From positions 3,321,001 through 3,385,000 of the forward strand of contig NKIZ01000001.1 in assembly GCA_002256425.1 (NCBI GenBank): a DNA stretch of 64,000 bases, given 5' to 3'. Both the position numbers and the translations under genes were made by a program. A model generated the notes under the pieces. It saw only the letters and a program-made list of their open reading frames with translations, was not told the origin of the DNA and made no database searches. Shown in pieces: positions 1-8,074 of the stretch; the first letter of the stretch is position 1, and the number at the start of each line of letters is the position of its first letter. This stretch comes from Alphaproteobacteria bacterium PA2 (GTDB lineage Bacteria > Pseudomonadota > Alphaproteobacteria > Caulobacterales > Caulobacteraceae).

Positions 1-117
1 GACAGGCTCGGCCAGCACCCGGCCAATGGCTCGGGCCAGGGGAACCTGCTCAGTCCCCATGGGCGCGATCTCGGCCAGCATGGCGGCCCGGGCGTCATCG
101 ACGGCCATCAGCTTCAT
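1..117 (-). CDS. moeA: Molybdopterin molybdenumtransferase MoeA, N-terminal fragment (runs off the left edge)
   Basis: Only the first 39 codons are inside the window. They read [14 protein letters not shown] and continue to GRVLAEPV, the usual MoeA opening (a short helix, then a 'plar A.GRVLAEPV' segment). MoeA inserts molybdate into adenylylated molybdopterin. The ATG overlaps the moaC stop as ATGA, so it is the sixth gene of the moa operon and translationally coupled to moaC. The rest of the protein lies beyond base 1. Confidence 0.8.
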   Translation of the reverse strand, partial: MKLMAVDDARAAMLAEIAPMGTEQVPLARAIGRVLAEPV

Positions 118-584
118 GGACGGATCCAGTCTCCGGATTTGCCGCCGGACTTCTCCATCAGCCGGACACCCTCAATGGTCATGGCCTTGTCGGCGGCTTT
201 CAGCATGTCATAGACCGTCAGGCAGGCCACCGAGACCGCCGTCAGGGCCTCCATCTCGACACCGGTCTGGCCCGAGGTCTTGACCCGTGCGCTCACCGCC
301 AGGCCGCCCTCGGCCGGGGAAACCCGGACCTCGACCTTGGTGATGGCCAGGGGGTGACAGAGGGGGATCAGTTCAGAGGTCTTCTTGGCCGCCATGATCC
401 CGGCGATTTCGGCGGTGGCCCGGACATCGCCCTTCTTGGCGTCGCCGCTGAGGGCCAGGGCCAGGGTCGCTTCCGACATGCGGACAAAGCCCTCGGCCAG
501 GGCCTCCCGCGCCGTCACGGCCTTGCCCGAGACATCCACCATGTGGGCCCGGCCGGTCTCGTCAATGTGGGTCAGGCCGCTCAT
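114..584 (-). CDS. moaC: Cyclic pyranopterin monophosphate synthase MoaC
   Basis: 156 residues, normal length for MoaC. MoaC turns the 3',8-cyclo-GTP made by MoaA into cyclic pyranopterin monophosphate, the first stable intermediate of molybdenum cofactor synthesis, in the cytoplasm. Visible family motifs are [13 protein letters not shown] in the middle and [20 protein letters not shown] near residues 105-127, followed by a basic, glycine-rich KSGGKSGDW tail typical of the family. It overlaps moaB upstream and moeA downstream by ATGA, so it is an internal gene of a coupled operon. Confidence 0.95.
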   Translation of the reverse strand: MSGLTHIDETGRAHMVDVSGKAVTAREALAEGFVRMSEATLALALSGDAKKGDVRATAEIAGIMAAKKTSELIPLCHPLAITKVEVRVSPAEGGLAVSARVKTSGQTGVEMEALTAVSVACLTVYDMLKAADKAMTIEGVRLMEKSGGKSGDWIRP

Positions 585-1129
585 TTTTCCAGAAGCCGGG
601 GCATGAGTTCGACCATGTTGCAGGGGCCGTGGCGGCTGTCTAGCTGGGCGGAAATCACCTTGTCCCAGCCGTCCTTTACGGCGCCATTGGAGCCCGGCAG
701 GCAGAAGACAAAGACCCCGCCGATCAGGCCCGCTGTCGCCCGGCTCTGCAGGGTGGACAGGCCAACCGACTGATAGCTCACCAGATGGAAGACCACGGAG
801 AACCCGTCGATCTTCTTGTCAAACATGGGCTCCACCGCCTCAGGCGTGACGTCCCGACCGGTAATGCCTGTGCCCCCTGTTGTGATGATGACATCCACAT
901 CGCCCGAGGCGATCCAGGCCCGGATCTGGCCGCGGATCTGCTGGACGTCGTCCTTGACGATGGTCTTGGCCGCCAGCTGATGGCCGGCGTCAGTGATCCT
1001 TTTGGCAAGGACGTGGCCGGAGGTGTCGGTCTCTTCGTCCCTGGTGTCAGAGACGCTCAGGACAGCGATCCGTACAGGGACAATCTGGGCGGACTGGTCA
1101 ATGTGACCACCGGGGGCAAGGGCGTTCAT
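581..1129 (-). CDS. moaB: Molybdenum cofactor biosynthesis protein MoaB (molybdopterin adenylyltransferase family)
   Basis: MoaB/MogA fold protein that binds molybdopterin and, in MogA-like members, adenylylates it before metal insertion. The nucleotide/pterin-binding signature [16 protein letters not shown] is intact, and a second loop [12 protein letters not shown] follows. An in-frame ATG exists at 1141, but the ATG at 1129 is preferred: it has a GGGAG five bases upstream and gives the same four-base ATGA overlap with moaE seen at most other junctions of this operon. From 1129 it has 182 residues. MoaB versus MogA cannot be settled by eye; both bind the same ligand. Confidence 0.9.
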   Translation of the reverse strand: MNALAPGGHIDQSAQIVPVRIAVLSVSDTRDEETDTSGHVLAKRITDAGHQLAAKTIVKDDVQQIRGQIRAWIASGDVDVIITTGGTGITGRDVTPEAVEPMFDKKIDGFSVVFHLVSYQSVGLSTLQSRATAGLIGGVFVFCLPGSNGAVKDGWDKVISAQLDSRHGPCNMVELMPRLLEK

Positions 1130-1572
1130 GTAGTCTCCCATCGGGCAATGTCGGTAAGGTCCTGGGGGCGGGGCTCGATCCAGCGGGCGCCGTCCGGGCC
1201 GGTTTCCTTCTTCCAGAAGGGCGCCCGGCTTTTCAGATAGTCCATCAGGAAGTCGCAGGCTTCAAAGGCCGCCCGGCGATGGGGCGCCGCCGTGGCCACA
1301 AAGACGATGGACTCTCCCGGCGTTATGGCGCCCGTGCGGTGGACAATCAGCACGTCCTGCAGCTCGAACCGCGCCTTGGCGGCAGAGACATGCTGCGCAA
1401 TCTGCGCCTCGGTAAATCCGGGATAGGCGTCCAGCTCCAGCACGGCTGCCGCCCCGCCCTCGGCCCGGGCCAGACCGACAAAACTGGCCACGGCGCCAGT
1501 CTCGCTCCGGCCACGACAGAAGTCGCCAAGCAGGGCGCCGGGGTCGAAGGCGGTGTCAGTCAGCCGGATCAT
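1126..1572 (-). CDS. moaE: Molybdopterin synthase catalytic (large) subunit MoaE
   Basis: 148 residues. MoaE uses the thiocarboxylated C-terminus of MoaD to place the dithiolene sulfurs on cyclic pyranopterin monophosphate. Family features seen are the early GAVASFVGLAR strand, the central HRTGAITPGES segment and the lysine-bearing APFWKKE motif near the C-terminus that contributes the active-site lysine. It overlaps moaD by ATGA upstream, and its partner subunit MoaD is encoded directly before it. Confidence 0.95.
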   Translation of the reverse strand: MIRLTDTAFDPGALLGDFCRGRSETGAVASFVGLARAEGGAAAVLELDAYPGFTEAQIAQHVSAAKARFELQDVLIVHRTGAITPGESIVFVATAAPHRRAAFEACDFLMDYLKSRAPFWKKETGPDGARWIEPRPQDLTDIARWETT

Positions 1573-1808
1573 CCGCCGCTCATGGGGGGCAGGAAGGCCA
1601 CTTCGGATCCGGCCGTCAGGGTCGCATCGTGACGGACAATCGCCTGGTCCACGGCCACCTGGACCCCGGGACCGTCAAGGGCTTCCCCAAGCGGCTCATC
1701 TGTGGCGGCAAGCTTGCGTCGCAGGTCCGAGACGCTCATGGCCTCAAGGGTCTTTTCCCGCCAGCCGGCGAGGTCGCTAAGCGCGCCGAACAGCAGGACC
1801 CGGGCCAT
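1569..1808 (-). CDS. moaD: Molybdopterin synthase sulfur-carrier (small) subunit MoaD
   Basis: 79 residues, beta-grasp ubiquitin-like sulfur carrier. It ends in PPMSGG; the terminal Gly-Gly is the site that is adenylylated and thiocarboxylated. The gene starts two bases after the moaA stop and overlaps moaE by four bases, so stoichiometric coupling with its partner subunit is likely. Confidence 0.93.
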   Translation of the reverse strand: MARVLLFGALSDLAGWREKTLEAMSVSDLRRKLAATDEPLGEALDGPGVQVAVDQAIVRHDATLTAGSEVAFLPPMSGG

Positions 1809-1810
1809 GG

Positions 1811-2848
1811 TCAGCCCCCTGTGGTGGACATGTGCCGCGACACGGCCGGGGCCGAATTGCGGACGATCTGGAAGTCATGGCCCTGGGGCTTGGCGTCCAC
1901 CGCCAGACGGATGGCGTCAGCCAGGGCCTCATCATCAGCGCCGGCGCGGATCACCGCCCTCAGGTCCGAGGCGTCCTCCCGGCCAAGGCAGGTGTGCAGC
2001 GTGCCGGTGCAGGTCAGGCGCACCCGGTTGCAGGCCTCACAGAAATTGTGGCTGAGCGGGGTGATGAAGCCCAGCCGGCCGCCGGTTTCCTCAACCTTCA
2101 CATAGTGGGCCGGCCCGCCGGTCTTGTGGTCGATATCGGTCAGGGTCCAGAAGCTCTCGAACTGGCGGCGAACATCCTTCAGGGACAGGAACTGGTCGGT
2201 GCGGTCCACCTCGATCTCGCCCATGGGCATGGCCTCGATCAGGGTTGCGTCCGCCCCCTGGTCATGGGCCCACGCCACCAGATCGGCCAGCTCGGCGGCG
2301 TTATCGTCTTTCAACGCCACGGCGTTGATCTTGACATGGATGCCCGCCGCCTGGGCCGCGGCAATGCCGGCCAGCACCCTGGATAGGTCCCCGCCCCGGG
2401 TCAGTTTGCGGAACAGGTCGGGCTTGAGGGTATCCATGGAGACGTTGATCCGACGGACGCCGGCGGCGGCCAGTTGGGGCGCGAACTCCACAAGGCGTGT
2501 GCCGTTGGTGGTCAGGGTCAGCTCGTCCAGGGCGCCGGACTTCAGGTGCCGGGACAGGGCGTTGATCAGGCCCATGACGCCCTTGCGGACCAGGGGCTCG
2601 CCGCCGGTGATCCGCAGTTTGCGCACCCCAAGTTCCACGAAGCCCGAGGCTATGCGGTCCAGTTCCTCAAGGGTCAGGACCTCGGCCTTGGGCAGGAAGG
2701 TCATGTGCTCGGCCATGCAGTAGACGCAGCGCAGGTCACAGCGGTCGGTGACGGAGACGCGCAAATAGGTCACGGTGCGGCCAAACCCGTCCACCAGGGC
2801 GGGGCGCGCTTGGGAATGTGCGGCGTCAAACGGCGTCATAACGGACAC
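1811..2848 (-). CDS. moaA: GTP 3',8-cyclase MoaA (radical SAM)
   Basis: 345 residues. MoaA makes 3',8-cyclo-7,8-dihydro-GTP from GTP, the first committed step of the cofactor pathway. The radical-SAM cluster motif is CDLRCVYC, followed by the GGEPL SAM-binding element. The C-terminal [4Fe-4S] cluster cysteines lie in a [17 protein letters not shown] segment, and the protein ends in a Gly-Gly, as in MoaA proteins where this tail is needed for activity. The start is a GTG at 2848 or an ATG at 2839. Only 23 bases separate 2848 from the divergent gene at 2872, so promoters must overlap coding sequence or the ATG at 2839 is used. First gene of the operon. Confidence 0.95.
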   Translation of the reverse strand: MSVMTPFDAAHSQARPALVDGFGRTVTYLRVSVTDRCDLRCVYCMAEHMTFLPKAEVLTLEELDRIASGFVELGVRKLRITGGEPLVRKGVMGLINALSRHLKSGALDELTLTTNGTRLVEFAPQLAAAGVRRINVSMDTLKPDLFRKLTRGGDLSRVLAGIAAAQAAGIHVKINAVALKDDNAAELADLVAWAHDQGADATLIEAMPMGEIEVDRTDQFLSLKDVRRQFESFWTLTDIDHKTGGPAHYVKVEETGGRLGFITPLSHNFCEACNRVRLTCTGTLHTCLGREDASDLRAVIRAGADDEALADAIRLAVDAKPQGHDFQIVRNSAPAVSRHMSTTGG

Positions 2849-2871
2849 AACATAGAGGCATTGAGGGACTG

Positions 2872-3468
2872 ATGACAGGGGTGGAGGCGATCCTTCTGGC
2901 GGCGGGAACCGGCAGCCGGTTCGGCGGCGGCAAGCTGCTGGCGCCCTGGGGCCATGGCGTCCTGCTGGACGCAGCCCTGACCACCGCCCTCGCCGCCCCT
3001 GTGCGATCGGTCACCCTGGTCACCGGCGCTGACAGCGAGAAGGTCGCTGCAGCCGCCACGGCCTGCGCCAGGGGTCTGGGCGCCCTTGACCGCCTGAATA
3101 TCGTGGAGGCCACCGACTATGCCGAGGGCATGGGCGCGTCCCTGAGGCGGGGCGCGGCGGCCCTGCCCGCGGACACCGCAGCCGTCTTCGTCCTGCTGGG
3201 CGACATGCCGAAAATCCCGGGGGGGATTTTCCAGCCCTTGATCGACGCCGTCGAAGCTGGAGCCCCTGCGGCGGCGGCGGCCTTCCAGGGCAAGCGGGGC
3301 CACCCGGCCCTGATCGGCCGCGACCTGATCCCGGGACTGCTCACCCTGAAAGGTGATGCAGGCGCCCGGGCCGTTCTGAAGGCCCTCGGCGATCGGTTGG
3401 TTCAGGTAGAGGCGCCCGATGACGGCGTGCTGTTTGACGTCGACGAGCGCCGCGATCTTACCCCTTGA
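2872..3468 (+). CDS. MobA-like NTP transferase, probable molybdenum cofactor cytidylyltransferase (MocA type)
   Basis: 198 residues. Nucleotidyltransferase fold with the N-terminal signature [16 protein letters not shown], a metal-binding LLGDMP motif near residue 107, and a GHPALIG segment characteristic of the MocA/xanthine dehydrogenase maturation branch rather than guanylyltransferase MobA. MocA attaches CMP to the molybdenum cofactor for xanthine dehydrogenase-family enzymes. The convergent neighbour is exactly such an enzyme (IorB type; 11 bases of overlap at the 3' ends), which supports this role. The division of labour between CTP and GTP specificity is inferred, not seen. Confidence 0.8.
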   Translation: MTGVEAILLAAGTGSRFGGGKLLAPWGHGVLLDAALTTALAAPVRSVTLVTGADSEKVAAAATACARGLGALDRLNIVEATDYAEGMGASLRRGAAALPADTAAVFVLLGDMPKIPGGIFQPLIDAVEAGAPAAAAAFQGKRGHPALIGRDLIPGLLTLKGDAGARAVLKALGDRLVQVEAPDDGVLFDVDERRDLTP

Positions 3469-5638
3469 CCATGGGCAGGCTGTTGGTCGCCTGACCATTG
3501 AGCGCCAGAATGGCGTTGGCCACGGCCGGTGCGATCACGGGAACCCCCGGCTCACCCACGCCGCTGGGGGCATTGCCCGACGGCAGGATGTGGGTTTCCA
3601 CATGCGGCGCTTCGGAATTGCGCAGGACCCGGTAGGTGTCGAAATTGGTCTGCTCGACGGCGCCGTCCTTCAGGCTCACCTGGCCGAACAGGCCCGCTGA
3701 CAGGCCATAGCAGATGCCGCCTTCCATCTGGGCGGCGATCTGGTTGGGCGAAATGGCGACGCCGCAATCCACGGCGGCCACGACGCGGCCCACCTTGGGA
3801 ACACCGTCCACCAGCTTGACCTCGGCCACCTGGGCCACGGCGGTGCCGAAGCTCTCGTGGACGGCCACGCCGCGGCTCCAGCCCGGAGTCACCGGACCGG
3901 CCTTTTCCAGGGCCAGTTTCAGGACGGCGATATGGCGCTTGGCGCCCGCCTTCTCGTACATGGCCATGCGGTAGTCCACCGGGTCCTTGCCGGCCTTGCG
4001 GGCCAGCTGGTCAATGGTGTGCTCCATGACGAAGGCCGTGTGGGTCGCCCCCACGGACCGCCACCACAGGACTGGCACGTCCAGGTCGGGCATGAGGACC
4101 TGGGCGTCCACCACCGGTGTCGCCTTGAGATAGGGCGAGCCCTTGGTGCCCTCCACCGTGGTCTCATCCACGCCCTTGGTGGGCATGGGCGAACCCTTCA
4201 TCAGGGACTGGGTGACGACGCGATGGGTCCAGGAAACCGGATATCCGTCCTTGTCCGTCACGACCTTCAGGCGGTGATGGGTCAGGGGCCGGAAATAGCC
4301 GGCGGTCATGTCGTCTTCCCGGGTCCAGATCAGTTTGACCGGACGCCCGCCGCCAACCTTCTTGGCGATGTGCACGCACTCCACCGCATAGTCGGACTGG
4401 AAGTTGCCGCGCCGCCCGAAGGAGCCCCCGGCGAACAGGGTCTCGATCTCGACCTTGCCGGGCAGGGTCATGACGATCTTGGCGGTATTAAGCTGGTCCA
4501 CGGTCGGGATCTGCGAGCCGAAGGTCAGCTTGTTCTTGCCGCCACCGATCTCGGCCACGCAGTTCATGGGCTCCATGGTGGCGTGGGCCAGGAAGGGGAA
4601 GTCATAGGCCGCTTCGAAGATCTGGCCGTCCGCCGGCTTGGCGGCGTCGCCCTGGGTCTCGAAGACCTGCCAGGCGGTCTTTTCCGGCAGAGCGCCCTTG
4701 CCGGCGGCCCATTCGGTGTAGTTGGCGGTCAGCTTGTCGGAGCTGTGTTTCTGACACTTGGTTTCGTCCCAGGTGACCTTCAGGGCCTCGCGACCAGCCT
4801 TGGCGGCCCAGGTGTTCTGAGCGACCACGGCGACGCCGGTGGGGATCTGGAAGACGTCGACCACACCCGCAACCTTCTTGGCCTCGGTGGCGTCAAAGCT
4901 GGCGACGGTGGCGCCGAACCGGGGCGCGTGGGCGACCATGGCGGTCAGCATGTTGGGCAGCTGGACGTCCTGGGTGAAGCGGGCCGTGCCGTCGCTCTTG
5001 GCCTGGGAGTCCTTGCGGCGGACCCGGTCCGTGCCGATCAGGGTGAAGGCCTTGGGGTCTTTCAGGGTCGGGGTCTCGGGGGGTTTGACCTTGGCGGCGT
5101 CAGCCAGCAGGTCACCGAAGCCGGCGGTCTTCCCGCTCTTGGCGTGGGAGACCACCCCGTCCTTGACGGAGATTTCAGCGGCGGGAACGCCCCACTTGGC
5201 AGCGGCGGCGTCGACGAACATGGCCCGGGCCGAGGCGCCGGCATTGCGCAGCTGCATCCAGCTGTTGGCGATGGCGGTGGAGCCGCCCGTGCCCTGCACG
5301 CCCATGCCGACATTGGCATAGATCTTGGCGTTGGCGGCGGCCTGTTCGACCTTCACCTTGGACCAGTCAGCGTCCAGTTCCTCGGCGACAATGGCGGCGA
5401 GGCCGGCATGGTTGCCCTGTCCGAATTCGATGTGCTTGGAAATCACCGTGACCGCGCCATCGGCGGCGATCTTGATGAAGGGCCCGAAGGCCCCGAAATC
5501 GGCCTTGGCCCCCATGGCCAGTATGTCGCCGGGGCCGCAGCCCACCAGCAGGGCGCCGCCCACCAGGGTCGCGCCGACCACCAGCTCGCGACGGGTGGAG
5601 CCGGTCTTCATCTCTTCAGGTTTCACAGGTGCGTTCAT
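3458..5638 (-). CDS. Molybdenum hydroxylase large subunit, isoquinoline 1-oxidoreductase beta-like (IorB type)
   Basis: 726 residues. Xanthine dehydrogenase-family molybdopterin-binding subunit of the two-component IorAB branch. It starts with a Tat-like leader (STRRELVVGATLVGG, twin Arg at residues 15-16, then a hydrophobic stretch), so periplasmic location is likely. Cofactor-binding segments include FGQGNHAGLA, GVQGTGGST, FAGGSFGRRGN and, near the C-terminus, GVGEPGVP, whose Glu is the expected catalytic base. The start has a GGGGAGG ribosome-binding site. IorA follows upstream with 11 bases between them. The substrate cannot be read from sequence; the family covers N-heterocycles and aldehydes. 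Bases in the antisense frame also stay open, a GC artefact. Confidence 0.88.
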   Translation of the reverse strand: MNAPVKPEEMKTGSTRRELVVGATLVGGALLVGCGPGDILAMGAKADFGAFGPFIKIAADGAVTVISKHIEFGQGNHAGLAAIVAEELDADWSKVKVEQAAANAKIYANVGMGVQGTGGSTAIANSWMQLRNAGASARAMFVDAAAAKWGVPAAEISVKDGVVSHAKSGKTAGFGDLLADAAKVKPPETPTLKDPKAFTLIGTDRVRRKDSQAKSDGTARFTQDVQLPNMLTAMVAHAPRFGATVASFDATEAKKVAGVVDVFQIPTGVAVVAQNTWAAKAGREALKVTWDETKCQKHSSDKLTANYTEWAAGKGALPEKTAWQVFETQGDAAKPADGQIFEAAYDFPFLAHATMEPMNCVAEIGGGKNKLTFGSQIPTVDQLNTAKIVMTLPGKVEIETLFAGGSFGRRGNFQSDYAVECVHIAKKVGGGRPVKLIWTREDDMTAGYFRPLTHHRLKVVTDKDGYPVSWTHRVVTQSLMKGSPMPTKGVDETTVEGTKGSPYLKATPVVDAQVLMPDLDVPVLWWRSVGATHTAFVMEHTIDQLARKAGKDPVDYRMAMYEKAGAKRHIAVLKLALEKAGPVTPGWSRGVAVHESFGTAVAQVAEVKLVDGVPKVGRVVAAVDCGVAISPNQIAAQMEGGICYGLSAGLFGQVSLKDGAVEQTNFDTYRVLRNSEAPHVETHILPSGNAPSGVGEPGVPVIAPAVANAILALNGQATNSLPMVKG

Positions 5639-5649
5639 GATGACCTCCC

Positions 5650-6138
5650 CTATGCCTTGGCGGTTTCAGCGGAGTCGCCCGAACCTGAAGGCGTCAGGCC
5701 GGCGGCGTCCTTGATGGCGGCGCGGATACGCTGATAGGCGCCGCAGCGGCAGATATTGCCATCCATGGCGGCGTCGATGTCGGCGTCGGAAGGCTTGGGA
5801 TTGGTCGCCAGCAGAGCTGCGGCGCTCATGATCTGGCCCGACTGGCAGTATCCGCACTGGGGCACGTCGTGTTTCACCCAGGCCTGCTGCAGGGCGTGGC
5901 TTCCGCCGAGGCTCTCAATCGTGGCGATCTTGACCCCCGCCAGGCTGGCGATCGGGACCGAGCAGGAGCGGATCGGCGATCCGTCCGCCAGCACCGTGCA
6001 GGCGCCGCACTGGCCGATGCCGCAGCCATACTTGGAGCCGGTCAGGCCTGCTTCATCGCGCAGGACCCACAGCAGGGGGGTTTCCGGGCCGGCGCTGACC
6101 GCCACCGACTTTCCGTTGATATCGAGTGTCGTCGCCAC
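5650..6138 (-). CDS. Two [2Fe-2S] subunit of the molybdenum hydroxylase, IorA type
   Basis: Electron-transfer subunit pairing with the adjacent large subunit. It carries a plant-type [2Fe-2S] motif CGIGQCGAC with a fourth Cys in IRSC, and a second helical-domain cluster with CGYCQSGQ and CRCG. An ATG 57 bases upstream is in frame, but the GTG at 6138 is chosen: it is preceded by GGGAGGG at eight bases and gives a 162-residue protein matching the usual size of about 150-160. No FAD subunit is encoded nearby, as is typical of IorAB enzymes, so electrons probably pass to a cytochrome such as the one divergently encoded from 6323. Confidence 0.88.
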   Translation of the reverse strand: MATTLDINGKSVAVSAGPETPLLWVLRDEAGLTGSKYGCGIGQCGACTVLADGSPIRSCSVPIASLAGVKIATIESLGGSHALQQAWVKHDVPQCGYCQSGQIMSAAALLATNPKPSDADIDAAMDGNICRCGAYQRIRAAIKDAAGLTPSGSGDSAETAKA

Positions 6139-6322
6139 AGCGTCATCCCTCCCGGATTCCATGGTTTGGGTAATCCTAACGGTGTTCAGTCCCAAAGGGC
6201 TAGGGGGCCGAAGGTGAAAATTCTGCGACGGGGCCGGGCTTTGTGACGTGCAGCAGGATTTTCCGTCGCCGATTCCGGTTCAGACGACTAGGTTGCCCGT
6301 CCCTTTCCCGCCGGAGTCCGCC

Positions 6323-6673
6323 ATGTTGAAAGCCTTCGTTCCTGCATTCATGACCCTTCTGGTCCTGTCGACAGGCGCGGCGGCCGCCGATGGCCGCAAG
6401 ATTTTCCAGCTTCAGTGCAGGACATGTCACCTGCCGAAAAGCGCCCTGGTCGGGCCCAGCCTGGTCGGCGTGGCCAACAGGCCGATTGCGGGCCTCTCAG
6501 ACTATGCCTATTCCCCGGCGCTCAAGGGCAAGTCCGGAAACTGGACCGACGAGAACCTCGACGCCTATCTGGCCTCGCCCAGGAAGTTCGCTCCGGGCAC
6601 CCGCATGCCGGGGAGTTGGCCCGTCGCCGCCGACCGCGCGGCTGTGATCGCCTATATGAAGACCCTGAACTGA
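6323..6673 (+). CDS. Periplasmic class I cytochrome c
   Basis: 116 residues from the ATG at 6323. The first 22 residues form a signal peptide (MLKAFVPAFMTLLVLSTGAAAA). One haem site CRTCH lies at residues 32-36, and a GTRMPGSW segment near residue 95 supplies the likely axial methionine. It has the size and order of small mitochondrial-type cytochromes c. Divergent from the IorAB genes, it is a plausible electron acceptor for them; this is an inference from position only. A longer in-frame start at 6248 would put the hydrophobic leader inside the protein and is rejected. Confidence 0.88.
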   Translation: MLKAFVPAFMTLLVLSTGAAAADGRKIFQLQCRTCHLPKSALVGPSLVGVANRPIAGLSDYAYSPALKGKSGNWTDENLDAYLASPRKFAPGTRMPGSWPVAADRAAVIAYMKTLN

Positions 6674-6691
6674 AATCTGGAGCCTGGCCCC

Positions 6692-7594
6692 TTGGACGTC
6701 TTCCCCGCCTTCTTCCCGCTCAAGGGCGCTGTGGTCGTCATAGTGGGCGATGGCGAAGGCGCAGAGGCCAAGGCCAGGCTTCTGGAGGGATCGCCCGCTG
6801 AAATCCGGCGGGTTTCCGGCCAGGACGCCTTCCGGCCCGAAACCTATCAGGGCGCCCTGCTGGCCTTCATCGCCGACGGCGACGACAGCGACCTCAAGGC
6901 GGCGGCGGATCTGGCGCGGGCGGCCGGCGTTCTGGTCAATGTCACGGACCGCCCGGCCCTTTGCGACTTCACCACCCCGGCGGTGATCGACCGGGGCAGC
7001 GTAGTCGCCGCCGTTGGCACCGGCGGCGGCTCGCCGACCCTGGCCGCCCGCCTGCGCAATGACATCGAACAGAAGGTCCCGGAAGGCGCAGGCCGCGCGG
7101 CCGCCCTGCTGGCCAGCTTTCAGGGGCAGGTGAAGGCGCGCTTTCCCGATCTGGGCGAACGGCGCAGCTTCCTGCGCCAGGCCCTGGATGGTCCTGCGGT
7201 CAAGGCGGCCCTGGACGGGGACATGACCCTGGCCCGCACCCTCTTCGAGGCCCAACTCGCCGATCCCGGGGCGTCCCGGGCGGGCAAGGTCCAGATCATC
7301 CGCGCCGAGGGCCCTTCAGACATGCTGACCCTGCGCGCCGCGCGGGCCCTGTCTGCTGCAGATATTGTGGTCGCCGATCCCGACGCAGACCCGGGCGTCG
7401 TGGCCATGGTTCGCAGGGACGCCGAACGCTGCGATCCGGAGGCTTCTCCCCCCGACCGGATTGCCCGATGGACCGGAGCCGGCCAGACGGTCATCCGCCT
7501 GGTCTGCGGAGACCCGGAGACTGAAGTCAAAACGCTTGGAGCGGCGGGGATTGTCGTCGAAATCCTGCCTCATCCGATATTTTTACCCGGATAA
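6692..7594 (+). CDS. Siroheme synthase-like protein: precorrin-2 dehydrogenase/ferrochelatase with a shrunken methylase remnant
   Basis: 300 residues from a TTG start with GGAG upstream. Residues 1-110 form the NAD-binding CysG_B domain: PLKGAVVVIVGDGEGAEAKA, NVTDRPALCDFTTPA and a GGGSPTLAARLRNDIE sulfate/tetrapyrrole-binding segment. Residues 110-195 match the dimerisation domain. The last ~100 residues still resemble uroporphyrinogen methylase ends, with LTLRAARALSAADIVVAD early and VCGDPETEV and AAGIVVEILPHP late, but the SAM loop GAGPGDP is degraded to RAEGPSD and the catalytic middle is absent. It probably still oxidises precorrin-2 and may insert iron, while methylation is probably lost. 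It follows the cytochrome c gene by 18 bases. Confidence 0.8.
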   Translation: MDVFPAFFPLKGAVVVIVGDGEGAEAKARLLEGSPAEIRRVSGQDAFRPETYQGALLAFIADGDDSDLKAAADLARAAGVLVNVTDRPALCDFTTPAVIDRGSVVAAVGTGGGSPTLAARLRNDIEQKVPEGAGRAAALLASFQGQVKARFPDLGERRSFLRQALDGPAVKAALDGDMTLARTLFEAQLADPGASRAGKVQIIRAEGPSDMLTLRAARALSAADIVVADPDADPGVVAMVRRDAERCDPEASPPDRIARWTGAGQTVIRLVCGDPETEVKTLGAAGIVVEILPHPIFLPG

Positions 7595-7648
7595 TATAGA
7601 CAGGCTCCCGTAATGGGTTCATAGGGCCGGGATATCCGGAGCCCTGCA

Positions 7649-8074
7649 ATGACCAACGCCGAAACCCTTCGCGCCTTTTTCGCTGACGTCTGGAATGGCG
7701 GCGATGTCGCGGCCTGCGACCGGTATCTGGCGCCGCAGTACGCGATACTGAGCGACCCGGGCGATCCGTGGGATGGCCAGATCCTGTCAGTGGAAGGGTT
7801 CAAGGCGCGGATGACCACCTCCCGCGCGCCGTTTCCAGAGCAGTGCTTTCACATCGAGACCCTGCTCGAAGCAGGTGACGACGTCATGGTCAGCTGGACC
7901 TGGACCGGAACCCACCTCGGCGATCTTCCGGGCTTCCCGGCCAGCGGCCGGGAATTCACCCTCAAGGGCATGACCCACTATGTCTTCGAGGCCGGCCGCA
8001 TCCGGGGTCACTGGCAGGTGGTGGACCGCCTGGGTCTGGTGACCCAGCTCCAGGCGGCCAGCCGGGGTCAGTGA
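7649..8074 (+). CDS. SnoaL-like / NTF2-fold ester cyclase family protein
   Basis: 141 residues. It starts TNAETLRAFFADVWNGGD and has the conserved SnoaL pattern: an N-terminal helix, 'W.G' loop, a long beta segment DDVMVSWTWTGTHLG and a final HWQVVDRLGLVTQL. These small cone-shaped proteins include polyketide cyclases and unrelated hydrolases/isomerases, so substrate cannot be assigned. It stands alone, convergent with and slightly overlapping the MFS transporter gene. Confidence 0.75.
   Translation: MTNAETLRAFFADVWNGGDVAACDRYLAPQYAILSDPGDPWDGQILSVEGFKARMTTSRAPFPEQCFHIETLLEAGDDVMVSWTWTGTHLGDLPGFPASGREFTLKGMTHYVFEAGRIRGHWQVVDRLGLVTQLQAASRGQ

Noticed and set aside
2849..2871. Molybdenum cofactor riboswitch before moaA
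   Set aside because: Only 23 bases lie between the divergent genes, too short for the known riboswitch, and no such stem structure is visible.
3857..5734. 625-codon open frame on the plus strand
   Set aside because: Antisense to the IorB gene, which has clear motifs; a GC-rich shadow frame with Gly/Ala/His-rich nonsense composition.
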